Assembly (NCBI RefSeq): GCF_001427635.1
Contig: NZ_LMHA01000001.1
Coordinates: forward strand, 832,017-896,016
DNA from: Pseudoxanthomonas sp. Root65
GTDB taxonomy: Bacteria > Pseudomonadota > Gammaproteobacteria > Xanthomonadales > Xanthomonadaceae
Length of the DNA: 64,000 bases
Direction: 5' to 3'
The position numbers and the translations under genes were made by a program. This document shows positions 37,620 to 47,378 of this stretch, piece after piece (the stretch's first letter is position 1; each line of letters starts with the position of its first letter). A model generated the notes under the pieces. The model searched no databases and had not been told where the DNA came from. It worked only from the letters and a program-made list of their open reading frames with translations.

Positions 37620-40600
37620 GGCTGCACCTCCTTGCCTTCATCTCCATCCGTGGCGGTCGCCCTCGGCGCGACGATCGGCTGCTGGTTGGCCGAATCGGTG
37701 GCCTGCTGCGGCGCGCGCGCCGGCTTGCTGTCGAAGCGCAACGGCTGCTGGTTGCGCTCGGTCTCCGGTGCGCGGATCTCGCCCTGCGTGCGGCGCGCCT
37801 TCACCTGTTCCATCACCGGGTTGGAGCAGCTGCCCTCGATGAAGTCCGCGCGGTGCAGCTCGCCGTTCTTCAGGTCGATGAAGAGGCTGTCCGCATCGCC
37901 CAGGTTGCGGTTGCTGCTGGTGGTCAGGCGCGAGCCGACCGGCAGCGTGGACGGATCGACCTTCAGCGTGTGGCTCTTCGGCGGCAGGCCGCAGTAGCTG
38001 TACTTGCCTTCCGAGTCGCTGACCATCCAGGTGCCGTCCTCGAAGTACATGCGTACGCCGGGGATGCCGATCTCTTCCCGATCCTGCACGTGGTTGACGT
38101 TGCAGTCCACGAAGATCTTGCCCAGCACGCAGCCTTCGTCGGTGAACACGCCACCGCTGACGATCACGCGGTACTCGGCCGGATTGGACGGCACCACGCC
38201 GCCGTTCGGGTACGGCGCCAGCGTGGTCGGATCCACGCAACCGCCCTCGATGGAACAGCCATGGGCACGCGCCCGGTTGATGCCGTCACCCTGCTGGCTG
38301 CCCACGCCGACGCGGACGCGGTAGCTGAGCGTCTTCTGCGCGCCGACGGCGAGCGGACCGACATCGAACACCAGCGTCGGGCCGGGCTTGCCCAGCGGAT
38401 TGGCGATGCCCGCACCATCGACACGCGCAGTGCCGTCGATGAAGGTGAACCCGTGCGGCAGGCGGTCGACGACGTTGACTGTGCCCATCGACGCACCCGC
38501 CGTCTGGCGGATGGTGATGGTGTAGACCAGGCTGTCGCCCACTTCCACCGTCTTGCGGTCGCCGGTCTTGGTGATGACCAGGCCCGGTGCGACCTGCGGG
38601 TCGAGCGGGATGTGGTTGTGCACCGGCACTGCCACGGCCGAACCCAGCGTCAGCTCCAGGTAGTAGCGGGTTGCCGTGCCCACCGGCGCCGTCGGCGCGG
38701 TGGCATTGGTCTGCACCGGATGCCCCACGCCCGGCGTGGACGGCGGCGACAGCGGCGCGGTTTCCGCCGGGATCATCCCGGACTCGAACGCATAGCCGGC
38801 CGGCGGCGTCACTTGCAGCTGGAAGCGGCACGAGGCAGGCGCATCCGGACCCAGCAGGAACTGGTAGAAGCCTTCCGCACCGACCGTCATCGACACCGAC
38901 GTGCCCTGCACGGTGTAACCGCCCAGCGCGGCGTTCAGCACGTGCTGCTCGGGCGCGTAGCCCGCGCAGGTACCCACCGGCGTGAGCGTGACGCGTGAAC
39001 CGGGGACCGGCGTGCGCGTGGTCGCGTCGTACACCACGCCACCGGGATTCAGCGGCAGGCTCTGCTGCGGCAGGTTGGCGCCCGGCGCCAGTACCACCGC
39101 CAGATGCGTGAAGCCGTTGTCGCTGCTGCGGCACGAACTGGCCGTGCCGTTGGCGACGGCACTGCCCGCATCGCACGGCACCGGCGGACCGGTGACGGTT
39201 TCGCCACTGACCGGTAGGCCCCAGACCACGTCCGTCGCCGGATCACGGAAACGGATGGCCAGCGGGATGCCCGGCACCTGGTCGGCGATCGAGTACGTAC
39301 CGTCCGCGCCCGTGGTCGCCGTGCCGACGACCTGGCCGTTGCCGTTCACCACCTCCACCACCCAGCCGGACAGGCGACGGTCGCCGCCGTCGATCAGGCC
39401 GAACTCGCTGCCTTGGTCGAACCACACCGTGCCCGACACCGACGCAGACAACTGCACGGCGGTGGGCAGGCGGCACGCGTTCTGCGTGATCGCCGGATCG
39501 CACACCGGCAGGTCGGCCGGATTGCCTTCGAAGTCGGCGCGCTCGTCGGTGGTCGGCGTGCGGAACTCGTTCTCGCCGCCGCCTTCCACCAGCACAGCGT
39601 TGTTGACCGGCGTGCCGGTCGCTGCCGACGCATCCACGCGGACCTGCGCGACGATGGCATCGGCCAGCGTGGCACCCGCCGCGACCACCGCGCCGCTGCT
39701 GCAGCGGAAGCGGTTGTCGCCGGAAGCACCCGTGCAGGTCCAGCCGTTGCCGGTCGGCGTGGCCGCCAGCGTGAGGCCGGCCGGCAGGCGGTCTTCCACC
39801 ACGTACTCACTTGCGCTCGGCTGCTGGCCGATGTTGCGCACACGGATGGTGTAGCTGCCCGGGTTGTTGACGGTGAACGTGGTGGGCGTGGCGGTCTTGC
39901 TGACCACCAGGTCCGGCGAATCGCCGATCTCGCCGAAGTTGTTGTCGATGGAATCGCCGCCCGGCGGCAACACGATGCCGCTGATAGCCGACGGCGTGGT
40001 GCTCACCGGCGTGGCGACGCCCACCGGCGTGCCATCGAGGGTGCCCGGCGTGGTGATGCCGTTGAGCGTCTCCGCCGGCTGGGTGGGCTCGGTCACCGTG
40101 TAGGTGCCCGGGCGCAGGTCGTCGAAGCGGTAGCGGCCTTCGCTGTCGGTGGTGACGGTGACGTCCACCGTTTCGCCCAGCTCATTGGTGCCGGTCAGCA
40201 CGACCTGCACGTTGGGGAAGCCGCCTTCGCCGGCATCGATCACGCCGTTGTTGTTGCCGTCGTTGTAGACGCGGCCGGCTATGCTGCCGGAAGGCACTTC
40301 ACCAAAGTTGTTGCCGCTGGCTTCCTCGCCCACGCCCAGCACGACAGCGCTGATCACCGACGGTGTGCTGGTCGGCGGCGTGGCGGTGCCGCCACCCGTG
40401 CCCGGCATCGTGGTGCCGTTGAGCGTGCCGGCCGGCTGGTCGGGCTCGGTGATGATGTACGTGCCCGGCGGCAGTTCGGTGAAGGCATAGCTGCCATCCG
40501 GCTGCGTGGTCACCTCGCGGGTGATGGTGTTGCCGGCCAGGTCGGTGCCGGTCAGGCGCACGACCACGTTGCCGATGCCCTGCTCGGACGGGTCGATGAC

Positions 40601-43600
40601 GCCGTCGTTGTCGGTGTCTTCCCACACGCGGCCGCTGATCGCGCTGTTCAGCGGAATCTCGCCGAACAGGTTGTCGACCGATGCGCTGCCCGGCGTGGTC
40701 AGGTCGATGGTGCTGATCGCGCTGGGCACGGTGGTGATCGGCGTGGCGGTGCCCGTCGACGTGCCGCCGACGGTGCCCGCGACGGTCTGACCGTTGCTGG
40801 TGCCGGTCGGCTGCTGCGGTTCGGTCACCGTGTAGGTGCCGGGACGCAGGCCGTCGAAAGCGTAGTCGCCGTTCGCATCGGTGGTCGTGGTCACCGACAC
40901 CGACGCGCCAGTGTCATCGGTACCCGTCAGGGTGAGGGTCACGCCTTCGATACCGGTTTCAGCCGCGCCCGACTGCACACCGTCGTTGTTGGCATCGAAG
41001 AACACGCGGCCGGACAGCGACACGCCCAGCGTTTCACCGAAGTTGTTCTGTACCGAATCGCCGCCCGCGGGCAGGACGATGCCTGCGATGGCGCTGGGCA
41101 GGGTCGTCACGGACGTGGCGGTGCCGCTGCTGCTGCCGCCGACAGTGCCGGCCACCGTGAGGCCATTGAGCGTGGCAGCACCCCCCACGACGGGTTGCGC
41201 AGCCTGCTCGGTCACCGCATAAGTGCCGGCCAGCAGATCGCCGAAGCGGTACTCGCCATTGGCGTCGGTCACGGCGGCAGCGACGGCATTGCCCAGCGCA
41301 TCCAGCGTGCCGGCAGGCAGGCTGACGCTGACACCGGCGATGCCGTTCTCACCTGCTTCGCGCACGCCGTTGTTGTTGGCATCCAGCCACACACTGCCGG
41401 ACAGCGATGCTGCCAGTTCGCCGAAGTCGTTGCCGCTGGAACCGGCGGCCGGCAGGTTGGTCAGCGTGATGCGGTTGGAGGTGTTCTCCTGCCCATCGGC
41501 CAGACCGGTGGGCTGTGTCTCGACGATGCGGTAGTTCTGCCCCGTGATCGCACCGCCGTAGCTGTAGCCGCCGTTCGCATCGGTGGTCAGCGTGACCGGC
41601 GGCAGATCGTCGCCGGTGCCGAACACGCCATCCGGGCCGGCGCCTTCGATGACCACGGTGACGCCGGGGATGCCGGGTTCGCCACCGTCCTGGTCGCCGT
41701 TGTCGTTGCGGTCCAGATAGACCGTGCCGCTGATAGAGGCATTGGCAAGCTCGCCGAACAGGTAGCCGGTGGCCGCCTGGCCCGCAATGATCGCGATGCC
41801 GTCGATGACGTTAGACGTGGTGGCGCTGCCCGGCGTGGCGGCATTGCCCGGCGTGTGCCGGCCATCGATGTAGCCGGTGGGCTGCGTCTCGGTGATCGTG
41901 TACGTGGTGCCGGCCTGCGGCGGCAGCAGGTCGCGGAATACGTACGCACCGGCCGCATCGGTCTGCGCGGTGACATTGACCGCATTGCCCAGCACATCGG
42001 TACCGGTCAGCGTCACGGTGACGTTGGCGATCGGATTCTCGCCACCGTCGAAGGTGCCGTTGTTGTTGTTGGCGGCGGTGGCCGAGAAATCCTCGAACAC
42101 CAGACCCGCCAGCGAACCCAGCATTTCGCCGAAGTCGTTGCCGGCGGAACCGGCCGGCGGCAGGTTGGCGATGTCGATGGCGTTGCTGGGATTTTCGGTG
42201 CCGTCGGCATAGCCCGCGGGCTGCGTTTCGCCGACGCGGTAGTCCTGCCCGACCACCAGGTCGGCGAACTGGTAGGCGCCATTGGCATCGGTCTGCACCG
42301 TCACCGGCGCCGGATCATCGCCATTGCCGAAAATGCCGTCGGCGCCCGCACCGGTCAGCGTGACGCTGACGCCCTGCAGCCCGCCGTTGGGACGCGAATT
42401 GACCGTGCCGGCGTCGCCACCGTCGAAGTTGCCGTTGCCATTGCGGTCCACGTAGACGCTGCCGGAAATACCGGCCACGGCGTCTTCGCCGAAGTTGAAC
42501 ACGGTGCCGTCGGTACCCGCACCCAGGTCGATGCCACTGATGCGATCGGTGGTGGCGGCATCACCCGCCACGCCGGTGCCCGGCGTACAGCCCGTGGCGC
42601 ACGGCGCGCCGCCGACCTGGCCGGGATTCACCGCCGTCGGACGGTTCTGGTAGCTGCCGGTGGGCAGCACTTCGCGCAGCGTGTAGACGATCAGCGGATC
42701 CAGATTGCTGAAACCGTAGGCACCGCTGCCATCCGTCGTCGTCGTCGCGACGACGGCACCAGTGCCGGCGTCGAGCAGTTCGACCGTGGCGCCGCTGATG
42801 GGCGCATCGCCCGCGTCGCGGATGTCGTTGAAGTTGCCGTCGATGTAGACGAAGCCCGACAGCGCCGGGCGGCGCACTTCAGGGAAGTTGTAGCGCACGC
42901 CGGCCTGGTCGGCGCCGACCGGGATGGCGGCGATGATCGAGTTGGGCGAACCGGCGCTGTAGGTGCCACCCAGCGAAGGCTCCGCGCCACCGCTGGTGGG
43001 CAGGGCCACGGGACTGTTGACGAAGCCGGCAGGCTGCGTCTGCGTCAGTGTGTAGCCGGCGGCATCGGCCGGCGACAGATCGGTGAAACTGTAACTGCCG
43101 TCGGCAGCGGTGATGGCACTGCGATTGACGGCGTTGCCGTACGCATCGATGCCGGTCAGGGTGATGGTCACGCCCGCGATGGCCGGTTCGGTAGCTGCGC
43201 CCTGGTGGGTGCCGCCGTTGGCGCCGGTGCGGTCACGATCTTCGAACACCACGCCCGCCAGGCTGGAGCGCGTGATGCCGAGCGGGACGGTGGTCGTGTT
43301 GTTGCCCGGGACCGGATCGACCTGTTCGGTCGCGATGGTCGCGGTGTTGTTGGTGGTACCGCCCGCGGGATACGCATCCCAGCGCGCGGGCACGATGATG
43401 CGTGCGCGACCGGTGACCGTCATGTCGCCCAGGGTGCAGGTGACGGTATTGCCCGCCTGGCTGCAGGTGCCCGTCCCGACGGGTTGTTCGTCGCCGCCCG
43501 GATCGGGGCCATCCTTCCGCCAGGTGATCGGACCGGTGACGATGAGGTTCGCCGGCAATGTGTCGGTCACCACCGTGCCGGTGCCATTGAGCGGACTGGT

Positions 43601-46600
43601 ACCCGTACGGTCGCGCGAGAGACTCGCACCCGGACCGTTGTTGACCCCGCCGATCACGTAATAGAACGGCTGTCGCAGCGACACCGAGCCGATGGTGGGC
43701 GGCAGCGCCACGGCGGGATCCGGGTCGGGTGCCAGCGCGACCATGGTCTTGGTGACGGCCAGGTCGGCGCGCGAACGGATCGTCGTGTCCTGGTCCGCGG
43801 TGTTGTTGGCGAGGTTGGTGTCGGTCTCCGCCGAGCTGGCGGTCGCCGAGTTCAGCAGCGTATCGCCGGAGGCGCCGGGCGGCGTCTCGTAGGCATAGCG
43901 CAGGTAGAGCGTGCTGGTCTGGCCGGATGCCACCACACCCGGCAGGTTGGTGGAGAAGCCGATGCCCGGCATCACGCAATCCAGCACCAGCGGCGCACCC
44001 ACCGCAGGGTTGCTGCCCGCGGTCACACTGCAATCCGTGTCGACGAACGGCCCCGCTGTCGACGCGGACACGCCAAGGAAGCGCACGGTACGGCCCACGA
44101 GCGGCGTCAACGTATCGCTGATGCGTACGTTCGTGGCTACCGACGGTCCGTTGTTGCGCACGGTGACGCGATACGTGATGGCATTGTTGGCCGCTGTCAC
44201 GGCGTCGTAGCCCAACGGATCCACGCCGCCGGTGAAGCCGGTATCCACCTTGTTGGTGATCAGGTCCACGCTGCCGCTGTTGAACGGCAGGCTGGCACTG
44301 CGCTGGTCGTCACCGGCGCTGCCGTCGGTATTGAAATCGAAGCTGCCATTGGCGTCCGAACCGCTGGCGGGGTCGGGCGTACCGTCGTTGTTGCGGTCGA
44401 AGAAGAAGTCCGCCACGTTGGTGAAGACGCGTCCGGTGTTGCCGACATTGACGTTCGGACGGATCACCACCGTCAGGCTTTCGGTCTGGCCATTGGCGAG
44501 CGACAGCGGCGCGCAGGTCAGCGTGACCTGTGCGGTGCCCGCGGTCGGATTGGCGTACGACACGCCACCTGCGGCGGGCGCGGTGGTGATGCCGGGACCG
44601 GGCGAGGCCGCGCACGCGGCGGTGCCGCCACCGGTGCGGGTGGCCGACATCAGTACGAAGCCGGCATCGTCGGCGGGCAGCGTGAACACATCACGGAACA
44701 CCACGCCCGGGACCGTCGACGGCCCCTGGTTGCGGAACGACATCACGTAGGTCGTGTTGACGCCGGCCTGGCCGGTCGCGCCCGAGCTGATGCTCTTCGC
44801 CGTGGTCTGCACGTTGGCGACGCGATCGATCCGCAGCCAGTCCGACGCGTTGTTGTTGCCCGCGTTGATCTCGCCGACCGACCCTGCCACGGCGGCATCG
44901 ATGCCGACCCCGGCGGTATTGCAGAACGCATTGGTCGTGGGCACACCGCCACAGGTGCCCGCGCCCAGTCCGGCGCTGTCGAAGAGCGCGCGCTGCACCG
45001 TCAGCACGATGCTGGCGCTGGCGCCGTTCGCCAGGGCCGTGGTGCCGGAGCGGCACACGACCGACGCGCCGGTCGTGCAGTTCCAGCCCACGGGTGCATT
45101 CGCGCTGACGGTGGTGCGGCCGGTCACGAAACCCGGAATCGCATCGTTCACCACGATGCCGGTGGTGCTGTTCGGGCCGTCGTTGGTGATGGTGAGCGTA
45201 TAGGTCACCGTGTCCTGCGCGGCGGTCAGCACATTGTCCGCATCGCCCGGGCCATTGGTCTGCTTGGCGATGCGCAGGTCGGCGCGCTCGTCGGTGGTGC
45301 GGGTGCCCGCGCCACTGCAGTCGTTTCCGGTTTCCGGATCCTGGTCGATGCCACCGGCCGTCAGCGGTTCGACCGAACCGTTGGAGCCGCCAGTGCACGC
45401 GGTATTGGTCAGCGAGCCCGCGGCACGCGCGCGGCTGACGATCTGCAGCTGCGGCGAGTTGGTGTTCACCGCCAGCGGAAGCGAACCGGCATTCAAGTCG
45501 CAGGTCACGCGTTGCCGTGCGGGCGGCACGGCATACGGATTGTCGACCGCGCAGGTCCACGGACCGGATGCGGACACGAACTCTTCACCCGCGGCGAGTT
45601 CGTCGACCACCTGTACCTGTCCGCTGGCGGCGCGCGGCCCCAGGTTGCGCACGCGGATCAGCGAGGTCATTCGGCTGTCGGTGTCGGGGCCGACGCCATC
45701 CCACACTGCGACCAGCGCCGGCGACTTGCTTTTGGTCATCGACAGGTCGGCACCGTCGGCCAGCACGGTGAAGGTGACGCTGCCATTGTTGTTGTTCACG
45801 CCCAGGACGGGACCGTTCGGATCCGGCGTCGTGGAGCTGATCGTCGCCGTGTTGGTGACGTCGCCGCTGCTGTTGGCGCCCGTGGAGGGCACGGTGGCGA
45901 CGATGGTGAGTGTCTCCACCGCACCGACCGGCATGGCCGCCGCGCGCGTGCACGTCCGCGTGCCGTTGGCGCCATCGTTGCTGCAGCTCCAGCCACCCGG
46001 CTGGGTGCCACCGGTGATCACGAAGCCCGCCGGCAGTGCGTCGGTGATGCTGACGTTCTGCGCCACGCTCGGGCCGAGGTTGCGCGCGGTCAGGGTGAAG
46101 GTGACGGACTGGCCCGCGATCGCGGGCGCGGGTGCCGCGGACTTGCTCAGTGCCAGGTCGGCACCCGGCGTGATGCTGGTGGTGACGTTGGCATCGTTGT
46201 TGCTCGGATCCGCATCCGGCGTGCCGATGGCTTCCACCGTCGCCGCGTTGATGATGTTGCCGCTGCCGGCGTTCACGCGGGCACGGAAGGTGAAGCTGCT
46301 GCTCGACCCCACCGCCAGCGTTCCGGCGTGGGTCGCGGTCATGGTGCCGCTGTTGAACGTCCAGCCAGCGCCATTGAAGCTGCTGGCCACGTACGTCGCC
46401 GCTGCCGGCAGCGTGTCCACGACACGGAAGTTGGTGGATGCGCTCGGGCCGTCGTTGAAGACGGTCAGCGTGTAGGTGACTTCGCCACCGCCCACCACGG
46501 GATCCGGCGTGGCGCTCTTGAGCAGGCGCAGGTCGCCAGCGATCGTCAGGGTGGTGGCTTCGTTGCGCTGGTTGTTGGCGGTGTTGGTGTCGCTGGCGAA

Positions 46601-47134
46601 GAACGCATCGCCCGGGGTGAGCGCCGTGATCGGCGTGCCGGCCGGCGGTACCGCGGAACCGAAACCGATGGCGCCCCGCATCGTCACCGTGCCCGGTGCC
46701 TGGCCGCCCGTATCGACGCCGAGTTGGAAACTGACCGGCGCGCCCTGCGCCGTCTGCGTGCCCACCAGTTCGCCCACCGCGCACACCACGCGCGTGGTTA
46801 CGGCGGCGTCGGCGCTGCAGAATGCCGGCAACGTGCCGGCCACCGTGCCGGCAGGCAGGTCGAAGATCACCACGGCGTTGGGCACCGTATCGGCGGCGCC
46901 GTTCTCGACCGTGACGTTGTAGACCACCTCGCCGCCGGCCGGCGTCGGATCGTAGCCCGTGTCGGAAAGGTCCGTGATCTGCAGATCGGCCGCCAGTGCG
47001 GCAGGTGCCAGCAGCCATGTCGCCAAGGTCATCCAGCGCCACGCCCGGCTGCGATTCCGCAGCGACCACCCCGTCGAACCCGCGCGCGCGCGCGCGCATC
47101 CGCCGATCGATGTCGGCTCACCCTGCTCGTTCAC
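37616..47134 (-). CDS. Giant secreted surface protein with DUF11 and SdrD_B-like modules
   Basis: A 3172-residue exported protein. GTG 47134 has AGGGGA upstream; after about 34 basic residues comes a signal core (MTLATWLLAPAALA). About eight DUF11-type beta modules follow (each opening like DLALSKSAAPAPAIAG and containing a VTFTLTARNLGPSVAQNV-type strand pair) to residue 1285. Nine SdrD_B/Cna-B-like modules fill residues about 1290-2400, then come two more DUF11 modules, a Cys-containing region and a polar, Gln/Arg-rich tail. There is no LPXTG motif and no autotransporter barrel, so surface retention probably depends on the co-operonic outer-membrane and OmpA proteins. A role as adhesin or stalk is inferred from architecture. 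Confidence 0.88.
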   Translation of the reverse strand: MNEQGEPTSIGGCARARAGSTGWSLRNRSRAWRWMTLATWLLAPAALAADLQITDLSDTGYDPTPAGGEVVYNVTVENGAADTVPNAVVIFDLPAGTVAGTLPAFCSADAAVTTRVVCAVGELVGTQTAQGAPVSFQLGVDTGGQAPGTVTMRGAIGFGSAVPPAGTPITALTPGDAFFASDTNTANNQRNEATTLTIAGDLRLLKSATPDPVVGGGEVTYTLTVFNDGPSASTNFRVVDTLPAAATYVASSFNGAGWTFNSGTMTATHAGTLAVGSSSSFTFRARVNAGSGNIINAATVEAIGTPDADPSNNDANVTTSITPGADLALSKSAAPAPAIAGQSVTFTLTARNLGPSVAQNVSITDALPAGFVITGGTQPGGWSCSNDGANGTRTCTRAAAMPVGAVETLTIVATVPSTGANSSGDVTNTATISSTTPDPNGPVLGVNNNNGSVTFTVLADGADLSMTKSKSPALVAVWDGVGPDTDSRMTSLIRVRNLGPRAASGQVQVVDELAAGEEFVSASGPWTCAVDNPYAVPPARQRVTCDLNAGSLPLAVNTNSPQLQIVSRARAAGSLTNTACTGGSNGSVEPLTAGGIDQDPETGNDCSGAGTRTTDERADLRIAKQTNGPGDADNVLTAAQDTVTYTLTITNDGPNSTTGIVVNDAIPGFVTGRTTVSANAPVGWNCTTGASVVCRSGTTALANGASASIVLTVQRALFDSAGLGAGTCGGVPTTNAFCNTAGVGIDAAVAGSVGEINAGNNNASDWLRIDRVANVQTTAKSISSGATGQAGVNTTYVMSFRNQGPSTVPGVVFRDVFTLPADDAGFVLMSATRTGGGTAACAASPGPGITTAPAAGGVSYANPTAGTAQVTLTCAPLSLANGQTESLTVVIRPNVNVGNTGRVFTNVADFFFDRNNDGTPDPASGSDANGSFDFNTDGSAGDDQRSASLPFNSGSVDLITNKVDTGFTGGVDPLGYDAVTAANNAITYRVTVRNNGPSVATNVRISDTLTPLVGRTVRFLGVSASTAGPFVDTDCSVTAGSNPAVGAPLVLDCVMPGIGFSTNLPGVVASGQTSTLYLRYAYETPPGASGDTLLNSATASSAETDTNLANNTADQDTTIRSRADLAVTKTMVALAPDPDPAVALPPTIGSVSLRQPFYYVIGGVNNGPGASLSRDRTGTSPLNGTGTVVTDTLPANLIVTGPITWRKDGPDPGGDEQPVGTGTCSQAGNTVTCTLGDMTVTGRARIIVPARWDAYPAGGTTNNTATIATEQVDPVPGNNTTTVPLGITRSSLAGVVFEDRDRTGANGGTHQGAATEPAIAGVTITLTGIDAYGNAVNRSAITAADGSYSFTDLSPADAAGYTLTQTQPAGFVNSPVALPTSGGAEPSLGGTYSAGSPNSIIAAIPVGADQAGVRYNFPEVRRPALSGFVYIDGNFNDIRDAGDAPISGATVELLDAGTGAVVATTTTDGSGAYGFSNLDPLIVYTLREVLPTGSYQNRPTAVNPGQVGGAPCATGCTPGTGVAGDAATTDRISGIDLGAGTDGTVFNFGEDAVAGISGSVYVDRNGNGNFDGGDAGTVNSRPNGGLQGVSVTLTGAGADGIFGNGDDPAPVTVQTDANGAYQFADLVVGQDYRVGETQPAGYADGTENPSNAIDIANLPPAGSAGNDFGEMLGSLAGLVFEDFSATAANNNNGTFDGGENPIANVTVTLTGTDVLGNAVNVTAQTDAAGAYVFRDLLPPQAGTTYTITETQPTGYIDGRHTPGNAATPGSATTSNVIDGIAIIAGQAATGYLFGELANASISGTVYLDRNDNGDQDGGEPGIPGVTVVIEGAGPDGVFGTGDDLPPVTLTTDANGGYSYGGAITGQNYRIVETQPTGLADGQENTSNRITLTNLPAAGSSGNDFGELAASLSGSVWLDANNNGVREAGENGIAGVSVSLPAGTLDALGNAVAAAVTDANGEYRFGDLLAGTYAVTEQAAQPVVGGAATLNGLTVAGTVGGSSSGTATSVTTLPSAIAGIVLPAGGDSVQNNFGETLGVSLSGRVFFDANNDGVQSGAAETGIEGVTLTLTGTDDTGASVSVTTTTDANGDYAFDGLRPGTYTVTEPQQPTGTSNGQTVAGTVGGTSTGTATPITTVPSAISTIDLTTPGSASVDNLFGEIPLNSAISGRVWEDTDNDGVIDPSEQGIGNVVVRLTGTDLAGNTITREVTTQPDGSYAFTELPPGTYIITEPDQPAGTLNGTTMPGTGGGTATPPTSTPSVISAVVLGVGEEASGNNFGEVPSGSIAGRVYNDGNNNGVIDAGEGGFPNVQVVLTGTNELGETVDVTVTTDSEGRYRFDDLRPGTYTVTEPTQPAETLNGITTPGTLDGTPVGVATPVSTTPSAISGIVLPPGGDSIDNNFGEIGDSPDLVVSKTATPTTFTVNNPGSYTIRVRNIGQQPSASEYVVEDRLPAGLTLAATPTGNGWTCTGASGDNRFRCSSGAVVAAGATLADAIVAQVRVDASAATGTPVNNAVLVEGGGENEFRTPTTDERADFEGNPADLPVCDPAITQNACRLPTAVQLSASVSGTVWFDQGSEFGLIDGGDRRLSGWVVEVVNGNGQVVGTATTGADGTYSIADQVPGIPLAIRFRDPATDVVWGLPVSGETVTGPPVPCDAGSAVANGTASSCRSSDNGFTHLAVVLAPGANLPQQSLPLNPGGVVYDATTRTPVPGSRVTLTPVGTCAGYAPEQHVLNAALGGYTVQGTSVSMTVGAEGFYQFLLGPDAPASCRFQLQVTPPAGYAFESGMIPAETAPLSPPSTPGVGHPVQTNATAPTAPVGTATRYYLELTLGSAVAVPVHNHIPLDPQVAPGLVITKTGDRKTVEVGDSLVYTITIRQTAGASMGTVNVVDRLPHGFTFIDGTARVDGAGIANPLGKPGPTLVFDVGPLAVGAQKTLSYRVRVGVGSQQGDGINRARAHGCSIEGGCVDPTTLAPYPNGGVVPSNPAEYRVIVSGGVFTDEGCVLGKIFVDCNVNHVQDREEIGIPGVRMYFEDGTWMVSDSEGKYSYCGLPPKSHTLKVDPSTLPVGSRLTTSSNRNLGDADSLFIDLKNGELHRADFIEGSCSNPVMEQVKARRTQGEIRAPETERNQQPLRFDSKPARAPQQATDSANQQPIVAPRATATDGDEGKEVQP
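39925..43275 (-). repeat. Nine tandem SdrD_B-like coding modules
   Basis: Within the giant gene about 1100 residues consist of nine units of roughly 85-140 residues. The shared pattern is G-x-V-[FWY]-x-D-x-N-x-x-G near the start, G-V-x-V-x-L-T-G in the middle, and D-A-x-G-x-Y-x-F followed by Y-T-[VI]-T-E-x-Q-P at the end. The three units nearest the C-terminal side are the most alike (GTYTVTEP or GTYIITEP endings), suggesting recent duplication. In the Sdr/Cna family such modules bind calcium or form isopeptide-like rigid rods. Confidence 0.8.
47081..47097. repeat. (CG)8 dinucleotide tract near the 5' end of the giant gene
   Basis: A 17-bp uninterrupted CG dinucleotide run covers codons 13-18 of the giant gene (residues ARARA). 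Gain or loss of one unit shifts the frame of everything downstream if translation starts at GTG 47134. If it starts at the internal ATG 47032, the tract is in the leader instead. Confidence 0.7.
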
Positions 47135-47378
47135 TGATTTTCCCCTGTTCCACCTGGCCGGATCGAACCCGGCAAGCCATCAGGACGGCCTTGCCCGCGT
47201 CACGGCAGCAACCGTGGCGGGGATCGACCCTCGGGATGGCGAGAAGACATCACCGCTCGTGCGGTGCGACTCCAGTGCCGATGCCGGCGCCGGAGGTGCG
47301 CGAAGTCTCTATTGCGTTGGGACGGGCATCAATGACGGTGGCTCACCCAAACTCACCGATTCTCACAGGAGGCGAGCG

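Noticed and set aside
39925..43275. CRISPR or satellite-like array from the regular module spacing
   Set aside because: The periodicity is coding (SdrD_B-like modules), units vary in length, and DNA identity between units is low.
39413..47137. Plus-strand open frame of 2574 codons opposite the giant gene
   Set aside because: The translation is dominated by Arg, His, Ala and Gly without folds. It mirrors the codon bias and module repetition of the minus-strand gene, which has signal peptide and domain evidence.
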